DNA from: a virus
Length of the DNA: 64,000 nucleotides
Virus record (IMG/VR): IMGVR_UViG_3300010403_000705
Coordinates: 62,001 to 126,000 of that record
Direction: 5' to 3' (one strand)
Positions 30,660 to 39,797 of this stretch are shown here, piece by piece. The notes beneath the pieces were generated by a model. The model saw nothing but the letters and a program-made list of their open reading frames with translations, had not been told where the DNA came from and searched no databases. The translations under genes and the position numbers were made by a program. Position 1 is the stretch's first letter, and every line of letters starts with the position of its first letter.

Positions 30660-31382
30660 ATGTTACGTATTATTGAGACATTTAATCATTTACCACAAAG
30701 TTTTTATGTTGATTCAGGTTCTAAATTTGAACCTGGTCAGATTGGTTCTCTTAAAATTAAGAACGGTAAAACTATAGTTACTATTTGTGATGGAATAAAT
30801 CCAATTGGCATATTAGACGATATAAAAAACGATTTTTATCGTGTACCAATCTACAATAAACAATTAGTCGTTCCAGTCTCTAATTATAGAATAGAAAATT
30901 ATTTAATGATTTTATCAGAAGATCTTAAATTTGAATTAGATCATACAAATATTATACATGGATCTTTTAAGAGCTCTATACCAGTCATTCTGGACTCAAA
31001 AAAAGGAGTAATAACTATACCCCGTGGTACACAATTAGATGATTACTATTTTAAATCAAAAGGCATTTTGGCTGTTATTTTTAATATTAATTATGCTTTT
31101 AAGATAAAAGCAAAAAGTTTTGATGATTCCACTATATCAACAGAGCAAGCTACCGTTTGGAATAAATTATTAATAGCAGATACAAATATGTTTGATACAG
31201 CTGTTGAATATCGTAAATATGATAATTTATATGCAGATAACGGTTTGCTTACTACAAAAAAGCTAACCTATGAAGCAGAGTGTATAGGGTTTGTATTAGA
31301 TATTCCTACTAATGATAATCCGCTACTACGATTTTTATTTGATCCAAATAATCAAATAAAAATAGGGGGCAAAAATGGATAA
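30660..31382 (+). CDS. Hypothetical beta-rich protein (240 aa)
   Basis: Dominated by strands (FEPGQIGSLKIKNGKTIVTI; RVPIYNKQLVVPVSNY). The layout of two similar beta halves could suit a small virion or tail-associated protein, but no motif confirms this. Ends at a 170-bp gap before dnaE. Confidence 0.5.
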   Translation: MLRIIETFNHLPQSFYVDSGSKFEPGQIGSLKIKNGKTIVTICDGINPIGILDDIKNDFYRVPIYNKQLVVPVSNYRIENYLMILSEDLKFELDHTNIIHGSFKSSIPVILDSKKGVITIPRGTQLDDYYFKSKGILAVIFNINYAFKIKAKSFDDSTISTEQATVWNKLLIADTNMFDTAVEYRKYDNLYADNGLLTTKKLTYEAECIGFVLDIPTNDNPLLRFLFDPNNQIKIGGKNG

Positions 31383-31552
31383 AAGTAGCGCGACAAATGT
31401 AAATTAGAAAAGTTTTTTAAAGAGTTTAATGTTAGTCGTAAATTGTATTCCCTGATATACATACGTAATCTATATAATATAAATTATAGCGCTTTATAAT
31501 AAATAAGACAGATATGTAATTTCAAAATACTTTAAGTAATAAGGTAATGTTT

Positions 31553-34500
31553 ATGATAGAGTTTGTGTCTTTGCATAATCAAACGTATTTTTCTATTTTA
31601 GATTCTTTAATTTCTCCTAAAGATCTCTTTTTAAGAGCAAAAGAGTTAGGACAATCTGCTATAGCAATAACGGATCATGGTACTTTGGCATCAGCATGGG
31701 ATGCATTAAAAGCTTCTAAAGAAACTGGTGTCAAATTAATTATTGGGTGTGAATGTTATTTTCAAAATGATTCTCAAAACACTGAAGATAAATTTAGACA
31801 TATTGTACTTATAGCCAAAAACGCCATTGGATATAGAAATTTACTAACGATAAATAAGAAAGGTTTTGACCAAGGGGTTTTTCTAGGTAAAAGAGTCTAT
31901 TCTGTAGTAGATTGGAAACTGTTGAAACAATATTCTGATGGATTGATCTGTTTAACTGCTTGCGGTAACGGTATTGTTTCTCAGCTTCTAACAAATGGTA
32001 AATTTGAAGAGGCTGAAGAAACATTGTTGAAATTGAAAGATATTTTTGGTTCTAATTTAGGAATTGAAATTCAGCCCAATAACATGGATCGTGGCTCTAA
32101 TTTTTATAGTGATAAAATAGACCAAAAATTTTTAAATCGCAGACTAATAGATTTAGGAAAAAAATATGACATCAAGATTGTAGCTGCATGTAACGCACAC
32201 TATTTGAAAAAAGAAGATCATGCAATGCATGATATATTTCTAGCCATTGGCTCTCATCAGCCAGTCTATTCTAATTTTAGATTAAAATATACAGTACCTG
32301 AATTTTATCTCAAATCTGGAGAAGAGATTAAGAATTTTTTCTCTAGGAATTTTGGAGAAGAATTTGCTGAACAGATTTGTAAAAATAGTATATATTTTTC
32401 CTCTTTATGTGAGTATCCTGATTGGATAGATCCTAAATTTTCTAATCCTTCTGGAAAAGAGTTACCAATTTTTCCAGTAAAAGATGAAAAAGATTATTTA
32501 GATTTTTGTCAATGGGTGTCATGTCAGCCAGAGGAAATAAGAAAATTAGAAGAAGATAAATTATTTCTTCGTTATAGATGTTTGATAAAATTTAACTCAA
32601 AAGTAAAAAATATTAATAATGAACAACGTATTCTGTATGACAGCCGTATAGCCGAAGAGTTAGATGTATTGGAATACCATGGATTTTCTAGCTATATGTT
32701 AATTGTGGCTGATTATATTGATTGGGCAAGAAATAATAATATTGCGGTAGGAGAGGGTCGTGGTTCGGTAGGTGGATCTTTGATTGCATATTTATTAGGT
32801 ATTCATCAAGCAGATCCAATTAAATATAATTTAATTTTTGCTAGATTTCATAATAAGGAGAAATCTAGTTTTCCAGATATTGATACTGATTTTGCTCCAT
32901 CTGGACGCGCTTTAGTACAAGAGTATTTAAAGAAAAAGTATGGAGAAGATAATGTGGCACATGTTTCTAATGTAAATACTATCACTCCAAAAGTTTATGT
33001 AAGAGATATCGCTAGAGCTTGCGAATTAGGTGGCTCACGTGAAGATGCGATCAAAATTGGAAATGATGTAGCAGACTGTATTCCGGCTGATATTCATTCT
33101 ATTGAGGATGCTTTGGTGAAGGTGCCTTTGTTTGCAGAATATTGTAAAAAATATTCTGAGTTTGTCAAATACAAAGATATTTGCGGAAAATACCGAGCAT
33201 GGTCTACTCATGCTGGTGGTATTATTATTTCTGCTAGACCTTTAACCGGACTAGTACCATTAAGAAAAGATAAAGATGGAGCTTTAGCTATTGAATATGA
33301 TAAAGATAAAGCTGAAGAAAATGGTCTCGTAAAAATGGATACTTTAGGATTATCTACTTTAGATATTATTGGTCAAACTATTAAATTAATTAAAGAATCT
33401 GGGAAACCATTACCTCCTGAACCGCTTAATTATGAGGAATATGATAAATCAACTTATGATTTAGTATCTGAAGGAGATACATTTTGTGTATTTCAGTTAG
33501 GTACTAGTGGCGGGACCATTGATCTATGCCGTAGAATTAAACCAAAATCAGTTAATGATATTAGTTATGTTAATTCTTTAGCTAGACCATCTGCGCGAGA
33601 TATGCGCACGGATTTTATTGCTACCAAAGATGGTAAAAAGCCATTCTCATTATTGCATCCTAATTTAGGAAGAGCTTTTAATAACACATACGGATTTGGT
33701 CTATATGAAGAATCCTTGATGTATTTAGCACAAGATGTCGCTGGTTGGAGTTTGCATTCTGCAGATCGTCTACGTAAATTAACCAAAGAAAAAGGTAAAA
33801 ATCCTAAAAAAGCACAGCAATGGAGAAATGAATTCATTAATGATGCAACAAAAAATTCGATAGATGAAGAAATAGCAAAAAAAATCTGGGATGAAGTAGT
33901 AGATAAATTTCAAGGTTACGGTTTTAATATGTCACATAGCATATTGTATTCTATGACCAGTTATAAAACTGCTTATTTAAAAGCCCATTACCCAGTAGAA
34001 TTTTTGATGGCTAACTTAATGGCAGAGGTAAAATCTAATACCCCGGATGCCAAAGCAAATATCGAAAAAATAAAGAAAGAGTTAAGGGAGCACAAAGTCA
34101 AGTTAATGCCGCCAGATATTAATAATTCTCAACTAAGTTATACTATTTCTAAAGATAATAAGTTATTAACTGGATTGGATGCCTTGAAATTCGTAGGCGA
34201 AGATGCTATAAAAGATATAATTGAAAAAAGACCTTTTAAAAGTTTTTTTGATTTTATGGTTAGAGTTGATTCAAGAAAAGTGCGAGCAAATGCAATACAA
34301 GCTTTGGCTGCTGCAGGTAGTATGGATATTTTTGGTATCCCCAGAAAATTAGTGTACTTATATTGTTCTGATTACAGAAAAAAATTACAGGTTTGGTTAA
34401 AAAAGCATGATGTTTCCAAAGAAGAATTCATATACCCTTGGCCACAAGAATTGGAATGGAAAATACATGAATTATATGCTTTAGAACAATATTATTTAGG

Positions 34501-35074
34501 AGAATCATTTGTTTGTAAACCAGCAGATGCATATGGTAAATTTTTTAAAGAAGACCATAAAACTATTAATGATATTAAACGATCTAAAGATAGGACTAAA
34601 ATATTTCCTATTAAAGCTATAGTAAGGAGCTTTTTTGAATTTAAAGTTAAAAAAGAAACTAGTAAATATTATGGCCAATCCATGATAAAAGCCATAATTG
34701 AGGATATGAATGGAGAACAGTGTTCTTGTACTATTTTTCCAGATAGATGGAAGACGATACAAAACCGATTAAAAGAAGTACATAGTAAAGCGGTATTTGA
34801 CACTGGTTTAGCTCTTAGTTTTGCTGGAAATACAAATAACTATGAAGATGACATTGGTATAATCTTAGAAGACTTATTCAATGTGGCTCTCATTCCATCA
34901 TTGCCAAATGATCTAAAAGCTAAAAAAATTAATTTAAAAGAATTAAAGGCAAAAATTGTAAAAGAAGAAAATAGTATATCTTCCAATAAAGATTCTCTAT
35001 TAGAAGAAATTGAGGACTCCCTTATAAATGATGGCTTGTTAGATTTGGATGTGGAATTTGAAAATGATGATTAA
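31553..35074 (+). CDS. dnaE: DNA polymerase III alpha subunit (DnaE type)
   Basis: Replicative C-family polymerase (1173 aa). N-terminal PHP domain: FVSLHNQTYFSILDS and AITDHGTLASA. Polymerase core: GEGRGSVGGSLIAYLLGI, catalytic Asps in FPDIDTDFAPSGR near residue 440, and VKMDTLGLSTLDIIG near 595. The fingers follow, then HhH and an OB domain (FEFKVKKETSKYYGQSM). The PHP entry has HNQT where active PHP exonucleases have HxH, so proofreading by PHP is doubtful. ATG 31553 is eight bases after AAGG; ATG 31547 is too close. A hairpin array follows the gene. Confidence 0.95.
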   Translation: MIEFVSLHNQTYFSILDSLISPKDLFLRAKELGQSAIAITDHGTLASAWDALKASKETGVKLIIGCECYFQNDSQNTEDKFRHIVLIAKNAIGYRNLLTINKKGFDQGVFLGKRVYSVVDWKLLKQYSDGLICLTACGNGIVSQLLTNGKFEEAEETLLKLKDIFGSNLGIEIQPNNMDRGSNFYSDKIDQKFLNRRLIDLGKKYDIKIVAACNAHYLKKEDHAMHDIFLAIGSHQPVYSNFRLKYTVPEFYLKSGEEIKNFFSRNFGEEFAEQICKNSIYFSSLCEYPDWIDPKFSNPSGKELPIFPVKDEKDYLDFCQWVSCQPEEIRKLEEDKLFLRYRCLIKFNSKVKNINNEQRILYDSRIAEELDVLEYHGFSSYMLIVADYIDWARNNNIAVGEGRGSVGGSLIAYLLGIHQADPIKYNLIFARFHNKEKSSFPDIDTDFAPSGRALVQEYLKKKYGEDNVAHVSNVNTITPKVYVRDIARACELGGSREDAIKIGNDVADCIPADIHSIEDALVKVPLFAEYCKKYSEFVKYKDICGKYRAWSTHAGGIIISARPLTGLVPLRKDKDGALAIEYDKDKAEENGLVKMDTLGLSTLDIIGQTIKLIKESGKPLPPEPLNYEEYDKSTYDLVSEGDTFCVFQLGTSGGTIDLCRRIKPKSVNDISYVNSLARPSARDMRTDFIATKDGKKPFSLLHPNLGRAFNNTYGFGLYEESLMYLAQDVAGWSLHSADRLRKLTKEKGKNPKKAQQWRNEFINDATKNSIDEEIAKKIWDEVVDKFQGYGFNMSHSILYSMTSYKTAYLKAHYPVEFLMANLMAEVKSNTPDAKANIEKIKKELREHKVKLMPPDINNSQLSYTISKDNKLLTGLDALKFVGEDAIKDIIEKRPFKSFFDFMVRVDSRKVRANAIQALAAAGSMDIFGIPRKLVYLYCSDYRKKLQVWLKKHDVSKEEFIYPWPQELEWKIHELYALEQYYLGESFVCKPADAYGKFFKEDHKTINDIKRSKDRTKIFPIKAIVRSFFEFKVKKETSKYYGQSMIKAIIEDMNGEQCSCTIFPDRWKTIQNRLKEVHSKAVFDTGLALSFAGNTNNYEDDIGIILEDLFNVALIPSLPNDLKAKKINLKELKAKIVKEENSISSNKDSLLEEIEDSLINDGLLDLDVEFENDD

Positions 35075-35094
35075 AAATTCTATTTAATAGAGAA
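35074..35094 (+). repeat. Imperfect hairpin just after dnaE
   Basis: AATTCTAT and ATAGAGAATT pair with one bulged base at the dnaE stop. First of three consecutive hairpins in this gap. Confidence 0.5.
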
Positions 35095-35105
35095 TTCCTT
35101 AAACA

Positions 35106-35137
35106 AGAGCGCTCGGTTCACCAGAACCGAGCGCTCT
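35106..35137 (+). terminator. Strong GC-rich hairpin after dnaE, probable terminator
   Basis: AGAGCGCTCGGTTC (35106-35119) pairs exactly with GAACCGAGCGCTCT (35124-35137), loop ACCA, followed by TTCTTT. The GC-rich stem is exceptional for this genome. It ends the dnaE unit. Confidence 0.8.
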
Positions 35138-35151
35138 TTCTTTATGAGACA

Positions 35152-35185
35152 ATTGAGAGGTTTTATTTAAATAAAACCTCTCAAT
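35152..35185. repeat. Perfect 34-bp palindrome
   Basis: Bases 35152-35168 (ATTGAGAGGTTTTATTT) and 35169-35185 are exact reverse complements with no spacer. It lies 15 bases after the terminator-like hairpin and 105 bases before the next gene. As a spacer-free palindrome it could be a dimer-binding operator, a cruciform or replication-linked site, or the target of a palindrome-cutting enzyme. Confidence 0.9.
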
Positions 35186-35290
35186 GATATATAAGATATT
35201 AATCAATAATAAAAAACAATATAAAAAGTAGTAAATAAGAAAAATGATATAAATGATATTATATGTATATGCATAACAAGGAATAAGATT
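35186..35290 (+). promoter_or_regulatory. A+T-rich leader before the HTH gene
   Basis: Almost pure A/T with repeats of ATGATAT and ATATAT (for example GATATATAAG and ATGATATTATATG). Probably holds the promoter for the recA unit, but no single pair of hexamers stands out. AAGGAATAAG precedes ATG 35291. Confidence 0.3.
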
Positions 35291-36163
35291 ATGAAACTTT
35301 CAGATTGGGCAAAAAAACAGGGTATCTCTTATTTAACTGCTTATAGGTGGTTTAAGGATGGTAGATTACCTATTAAGGCGTATCAATCTGATTCGGGCAC
35401 TATAATAGTGCAAGATGAATCTGAAAACTTGGAGAATCCTATGTTGGGTTGTATGACTAGTAATCAATCAAATGATATCATGTCTCTTTTTTTAAAAAAA
35501 ACTGTAGAGTTTAGTAAAAATAATGCTACAGTTGAAGATTTTGCAGCTTACATATTATCTAATTTCTCTCTTAAATTGAACAATTCAGTGGACCATCCTA
35601 GATATTCAAGGAATAAGCCTAAATCTGAAGAAATTCAAAAGCATTTTCAACAATTTTTAAAACCTAAAGGCGAAAAGCCTAAACCTAATATGTTGATTAC
35701 TGATGGAGAAACATTTGATAAATTAGCAGAACAATCTGACACATTAGCTAGTCAAGAACTTGAAGAGCAACTTGGTAAATTATCAGATAATTTACCAAGT
35801 GTAAGTATAGTTCCAGAAGTACAGGATTTATTGAAAGATTTCACCGCTGTTTTTGCTGCCAGCCCAAGTAATAGTTTAAATTTTAACAGCTCTATTAAAT
35901 CTTATAACAGTACGAATGCCGAAGGAATTATTAATCGAAATGAACTAACTCCACAAACAACTAACTATACCGATTCAATTAATAATGCCTCCGGCAGCTC
36001 GTCAAATATTTTTAATACACAATCTGTATTAACACCCTCATCTGTTACAGTAACTGGGGCTTTTAAACCAACTCAAAAAGAATTAGAGTCAGTTGGTAAA
36101 ACAATGGAACAAGTATTAGTTAAATCTAAAAGAGGAAGAAAAACTTCCAAAATTAAAAAATAA
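35291..36163 (+). CDS. MerR-like HTH protein with long disordered tail
   Basis: The first 40 residues (MKLSDWAKKQGISYLTAYRW, then FKDGRLPI ... GTIIV) match the HTH that begins IS607-family serine recombinases and MerR-like excisionases. The serine-recombinase domain is absent; instead about 240 residues of mostly Ser/Asn/Gln-rich, disordered sequence follow and end in a basic stretch (KSKRGRKTSKIKK). It therefore looks like a DNA-binding protein rather than a transposase. First gene after the hairpin array. Confidence 0.6.
   Translation: MKLSDWAKKQGISYLTAYRWFKDGRLPIKAYQSDSGTIIVQDESENLENPMLGCMTSNQSNDIMSLFLKKTVEFSKNNATVEDFAAYILSNFSLKLNNSVDHPRYSRNKPKSEEIQKHFQQFLKPKGEKPKPNMLITDGETFDKLAEQSDTLASQELEEQLGKLSDNLPSVSIVPEVQDLLKDFTAVFAASPSNSLNFNSSIKSYNSTNAEGIINRNELTPQTTNYTDSINNASGSSSNIFNTQSVLTPSSVTVTGAFKPTQKELESVGKTMEQVLVKSKRGRKTSKIKK
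35770..35800. repeat. Intragenic perfect inverted repeat, 13-15 bp arms
   Basis: ACTTGGTAAATTATC (35770-35784) and GATAATTTACCAAGT (35786-35800) are exact reverse complements around one base; sterically a 13-bp stem with a 5-nt loop. Inside the HTH-protein gene. Confidence 0.9.
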
Positions 36164-36176
36164 ACTTGGAGATTTT

Positions 36177-36821
36177 ATGAATGAAAATTTAGAAGATGTA
36201 ACAATTTCGGTTGATGATAATGGTTTTGCCGAATTAACTAAAGTATATGAAAATACTGATGCGAAGATAGAAGAGAATTCTCAGGCAACAATCTCTTCCC
36301 ATGAAGATATTAATAAAATTGAAGAATATCCAACAATAATAAATGATTTACCCTCAGAAGAAGTAATATATGTACTATGTCCCAAAGAATTTCAAAATTT
36401 CAATGATGAAATGAAAGAAAAAAAATTAGCTATTAATAAAAATCATTTAAATGAAAATTCTCAAGCACATTTTAAAAAGTTTATCAAAGCAGAAGGAGGT
36501 AAATCAGATTATACTTTTTCAAGAGCTGGTTTAGGAGGTACAATGAGTACAGGTCGCACTCATAAATCTAGCGTAACCAATATTTTATGTGAGAAGGAGG
36601 CGGCAATAAAATGCAAGGAAGCTATTGATAATATCAATAAAATCTCTCAAAAAATTTTGCAAGAGTTTGAGTATAGTATGTCGCATACACCAGTAGAGAA
36701 AAATTTAAGCGATAAATTATCAGCTGCTCTAGACACTTTTAAAGAGAAAGCGGTAAGTGCTAAAAGAAATATTTTCTTCTCTATAGTTAATCGTGCACAA
36801 AAAATGTTAAATATTAAATAA
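36177..36821 (+). CDS. Hypothetical protein (214 aa)
   Basis: Acidic disordered N-terminus, a central basic Gly-rich segment (DYTFSRAGLGGTMSTGRTHK) and helical C-terminus. GGAG precedes the ATG. No recognised motif. Runs ahead of the recombination genes. Confidence 0.55.
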   Translation: MNENLEDVTISVDDNGFAELTKVYENTDAKIEENSQATISSHEDINKIEEYPTIINDLPSEEVIYVLCPKEFQNFNDEMKEKKLAINKNHLNENSQAHFKKFIKAEGGKSDYTFSRAGLGGTMSTGRTHKSSVTNILCEKEAAIKCKEAIDNINKISQKILQEFEYSMSHTPVEKNLSDKLSAALDTFKEKAVSAKRNIFFSIVNRAQKMLNIK

Positions 36822-36833
36822 TTAAAAGGTAAT

Positions 36834-37685
36834 ATGAAATGTATATCTTGTGAAATGGAAATAAATCCAAAATGGAAACATGCTATTGATATTAATGTAT
36901 GTCCATTTTGCGGTCAAGGAATCATGGAAGAACAATTAAAAAATCTTTTTTCTTCTTTGTGCGATACTATGGAACAGTTATCTGAATACCCTGATCAACT
37001 TGACGATTGGATGTTGTCAAATCATAATTATATAAGAACAGATTCAGAAAATTTGTATTCTCATATTCCTCAACATCTTATAAATAAAATTGAAGAAAAT
37101 GCCTTGGAAAAATTGCAAAATACAGAGATTGCTAAAAAAGCAATTGAAAATGTAGAAGACTTTGAAAAAAGAAAAAATAAAAAATTTAAAGTGAAAGTAT
37201 CTACAGAAACTGGTGAAGAAGAAGTTACGGCAGAAAAAATTCAATCAGAAGAAAAGACTAATGAATTTTATAAAAGAGCCGAAGCAGTTAAACCAAATAT
37301 TGAAGGCTTCAAAAGTTTGTCAGAAAAGACTCAACATCTTAAAGCGATGGCGCAACAAATTAGAAGAGAAGGCGCGACCGTAGTTAATCAATCTGGTGCG
37401 AGCAGTTTAATTAGCCCAGAAATGATGGAAATGGCAGACCCTGAAGCAGTGGCAGAAATGCAATCTATGATTTCTGGAGGTGAAATAATTAATTCAGCCT
37501 TACCAGACTCTGATATAGGAGGAGATGATGACATTCCTTCAGTAGTATTAGCGATGGCAAACAGAGCTCAAGGCAGTGATAAAAATAGTCAAGCCGATCT
37601 AGCTAAATTACAGCAGTTACAGAATAAAGTATCTGGTTCTAGGCAAAAATTCTTATCTGGTGCCGGAGGTTTCTCTAGAATATAA
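36834..37685 (+). CDS. Zinc-ribbon protein of unknown function (283 aa)
   Basis: N-terminal zinc ribbon: CISC then CPFCGQG within 30 residues. The rest is helical and acidic with a Met-rich patch (PEMMEMADPEAVAEMQSMIS). AAAAGGTAAT serves as ribosome-binding site. Could be a regulator or scaffold for nucleic-acid proteins; no family recognised. Confidence 0.55.
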   Translation: MKCISCEMEINPKWKHAIDINVCPFCGQGIMEEQLKNLFSSLCDTMEQLSEYPDQLDDWMLSNHNYIRTDSENLYSHIPQHLINKIEENALEKLQNTEIAKKAIENVEDFEKRKNKKFKVKVSTETGEEEVTAEKIQSEEKTNEFYKRAEAVKPNIEGFKSLSEKTQHLKAMAQQIRREGATVVNQSGASSLISPEMMEMADPEAVAEMQSMISGGEIINSALPDSDIGGDDDIPSVVLAMANRAQGSDKNSQADLAKLQQLQNKVSGSRQKFLSGAGGFSRI

Positions 37686-37697
37686 GGTTTAAAATTG

Positions 37698-37997
37698 ATG
37701 GCTTTTAAAATTATAGATAATAAAAAAGTAGAAATGACTCAAGATGAGTGGTTAATGTATGAGAAGATTGTAAAATCATATAATACCTTAACCAATAAGG
37801 GAGAAGATTTATTTGTAGATTTGTTTGAAGTTGATCAAAATGGAATAATTATTTTTCTTAAACCTCCATCTAAAAGGCAAACCTCTTTTGAGATTTTTTT
37901 ATTTTTGATGGCGTTAATGCAACATCAACATTTACGATTAATGCACGCTCAAATTGACGACTTATGCTCTCAAATTAAAGAAAAAATAAAGAAGTAA
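37698..37997 (+). CDS. Small hypothetical protein (99 aa)
   Basis: ATG 37698 is preferred over the TTG one codon upstream because of spacing to AAGG. A helix-strand start (EMTQDEWLMYEKIVKSYN), then a strand and C-terminal helix. Two-domain feel but no recognised motif. Confidence 0.5.
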   Translation: MAFKIIDNKKVEMTQDEWLMYEKIVKSYNTLTNKGEDLFVDLFEVDQNGIIIFLKPPSKRQTSFEIFLFLMALMQHQHLRLMHAQIDDLCSQIKEKIKK

Positions 37998-38025
37998 ATT
38001 GTGTATTTATAAAGGAAGATGATTT

Positions 38026-38535
38026 ATGACTCAGCAAGTAAAACTTGGTGATTTTTTAGGTTTTGATTTAGAAGAAAATTTTATGAATTTCGATTTAACT
38101 GAGATTCAGCAAGTTTTAGAAAAATTGCAGGATACTGAGGCTATAGATTTAGCTCATGCAGAACTATTACAACAACAGGCATTGCGTGGCGCTGATATTA
38201 TTACAGAATATTTAGGCAAAGTAGTAAAAACAGTAGGGTATTTAGAAGCTAAAGTAAATAGTACAAAAAATAAAGTATCATTAGATTATCAAGCACCTGA
38301 TGGAGCCCGAACTACAGCAGACATGAAAAAATGGGCAGGCGAGTCTTCCACAGAAGTTGAAAATGTACAAATAAAATTAGCAAAAGCAAAAGCAAGTAAA
38401 ATTGTATTAGAAAAAAAGTATGACATTCTAATAAGGAGCCATCATCACTACAAAGATATTGCCGCTGGATTGCGTAGAAGTATTTTGGGTTATGTTCCAA
38501 TTAGTAGAGAAAAAATTCCTGAAGGATATGAATAA
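38026..38535 (+). CDS. Possible UvsY-like recombination mediator (169 aa)
   Basis: An all-helical protein with a central heptad-rich part (ILVKAKASKIVLEKKYDIL-type spacing) and a final helix with SHHHYKDIAAGLRRSILG. Helix order, size and position immediately upstream of recA resemble T4-type UvsY, which helps recombinase displace SSB. Sequence identity is too low for me to be sure. AAGGAAG precedes the ATG. Confidence 0.4.
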   Translation: MTQQVKLGDFLGFDLEENFMNFDLTEIQQVLEKLQDTEAIDLAHAELLQQQALRGADIITEYLGKVVKTVGYLEAKVNSTKNKVSLDYQAPDGARTTADMKKWAGESSTEVENVQIKLAKAKASKIVLEKKYDILIRSHHHYKDIAAGLRRSILGYVPISREKIPEGYE

Positions 38536-38615
38536 TCTAAAGAAAATATTTTTTAAAGAAGATTTATCAAGAAATAATAAATTAAATGATTAATTAAAAA
38601 AGTATAGGAGTTATA

Positions 38616-39797
38616 ATGTCGAATAAATTAGATGCATTTTTTAAAAGTTTTGCTGATTCAGAAGAGCAATTAGATTTTAGAATGGCTCATGAGACTGTGG
38701 GTCAGAAAATTCCAGCAATCCAAACTGGTTCGTTAGTATTAGATGATGCATTATCATCTGGTGGACTACCTAAAGGAAGATTAATACAATATTATGGACC
38801 CCCTGGAAGTGGTAAAACTCTTATGGCAATGATAGCTATTAAAGAAGCACAGAAAGAGGATCCGAGTGCTCAACAAGTTTTTATTGATGCTGAGCAAACT
38901 TTTTCCCCAATTTGGGCTGAAACTTTAGGTCTTGATACTACAAGAATTATTATTATTGATGGTGATACTGCTGTTAATGGACGTAAATGTTTTGAAATGG
39001 TATTAGGTGTTCCAAAAGAAGACGCAAAAACACATATTTTAAAAGGTAAATCTAAAGATGGTTTATTAGATAAAATTGCATCTGGAGAATTTAATATTAA
39101 TTTAATAGTATTAGATTCATTAGGATCAATAATACCTCCTGGAGAAGATGTATCCGCAGTGGGAAAAATGAACATGGCTTTATTGGCAAGATTTTTAACT
39201 ACAACATTTCGCAAATTGTCTTTAGAAGTTAGCAAAACAAATGTTCCATTTATTATTATTAATCATAAAAAAGCTAATATGGATCCCTATGGTGTTGATC
39301 ATACATTCTCTGGAGGTAATACATATGCACATTTCTTAAGTGCAAATGTTTATTTTGAGCCAGTTAATCGTGCGGATGCGCGTATTCTAGATGATAAAGA
39401 AAATAAGATTGGGCAAACAATCAGAGCAACTATAGAAAAGTCCAAGTTTGGACCTTGGCCACGCAAGTGTGAATTCAAAGTAGATTTTAGCATAGGTGTT
39501 ATAGATAGATTTGAGGAAATTGCACAATTATCTTTAGATTATGAAGTAGTAACCAAACCAACTGCTGTGACACATGAATATGGTGAAAAAAAATGGGTCG
39601 GTTTTAATAAGTTTTGTGAAGCCATTAAAGATGATTTAGATTTATCTTTAGAATTAGAAAATAAAATAACTGAAGCTCGTGATATGAAATGGGAAAAGAA
39701 ACGTCAAGAACAAGAGGCGTTAAAAATTAAATTAGATCAAGAGCCATCTGAGGATGAATCAGAAGGAAAAAAAAGAGGCAGAAAGGCTAAAGTATAA
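38616..39797 (+). CDS. recA: RecA-family recombinase
   Basis: Walker A in YYGPPGSGKTLMAMIAIKEA near residue 60, a catalytic Glu region VFIDAEQTFSPIWAETLGLD, Walker B LIVLDSLGSIIP, and IIINHKKANMDPYGVDHTFS with the L1/L2 DNA-binding loop region. The core is RecA/UvsX-like. The acidic-basic C-terminus ends in KKRGRKAKV. It makes nucleoprotein filaments for strand exchange. It sits between the putative mediator and the gp32-like SSB, a recombination-replication cluster. AGGAG precedes the ATG. Confidence 0.92.
   Translation: MSNKLDAFFKSFADSEEQLDFRMAHETVGQKIPAIQTGSLVLDDALSSGGLPKGRLIQYYGPPGSGKTLMAMIAIKEAQKEDPSAQQVFIDAEQTFSPIWAETLGLDTTRIIIIDGDTAVNGRKCFEMVLGVPKEDAKTHILKGKSKDGLLDKIASGEFNINLIVLDSLGSIIPPGEDVSAVGKMNMALLARFLTTTFRKLSLEVSKTNVPFIIINHKKANMDPYGVDHTFSGGNTYAHFLSANVYFEPVNRADARILDDKENKIGQTIRATIEKSKFGPWPRKCEFKVDFSIGVIDRFEEIAQLSLDYEVVTKPTAVTHEYGEKKWVGFNKFCEAIKDDLDLSLELENKITEARDMKWEKKRQEQEALKIKLDQEPSEDESEGKKRGRKAKV

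Noticed and set aside
31441-31480. Sigma-70 promoter before dnaE
   Set aside because: A TATAAT exists at 31473 but no -35-like hexamer lies at 15-19 bases; left uncalled.
35291-36163. IS607 transposase or insertion sequence
   Set aside because: Only the HTH part matches; there is no serine recombinase domain, no TnpB partner and no element ends.
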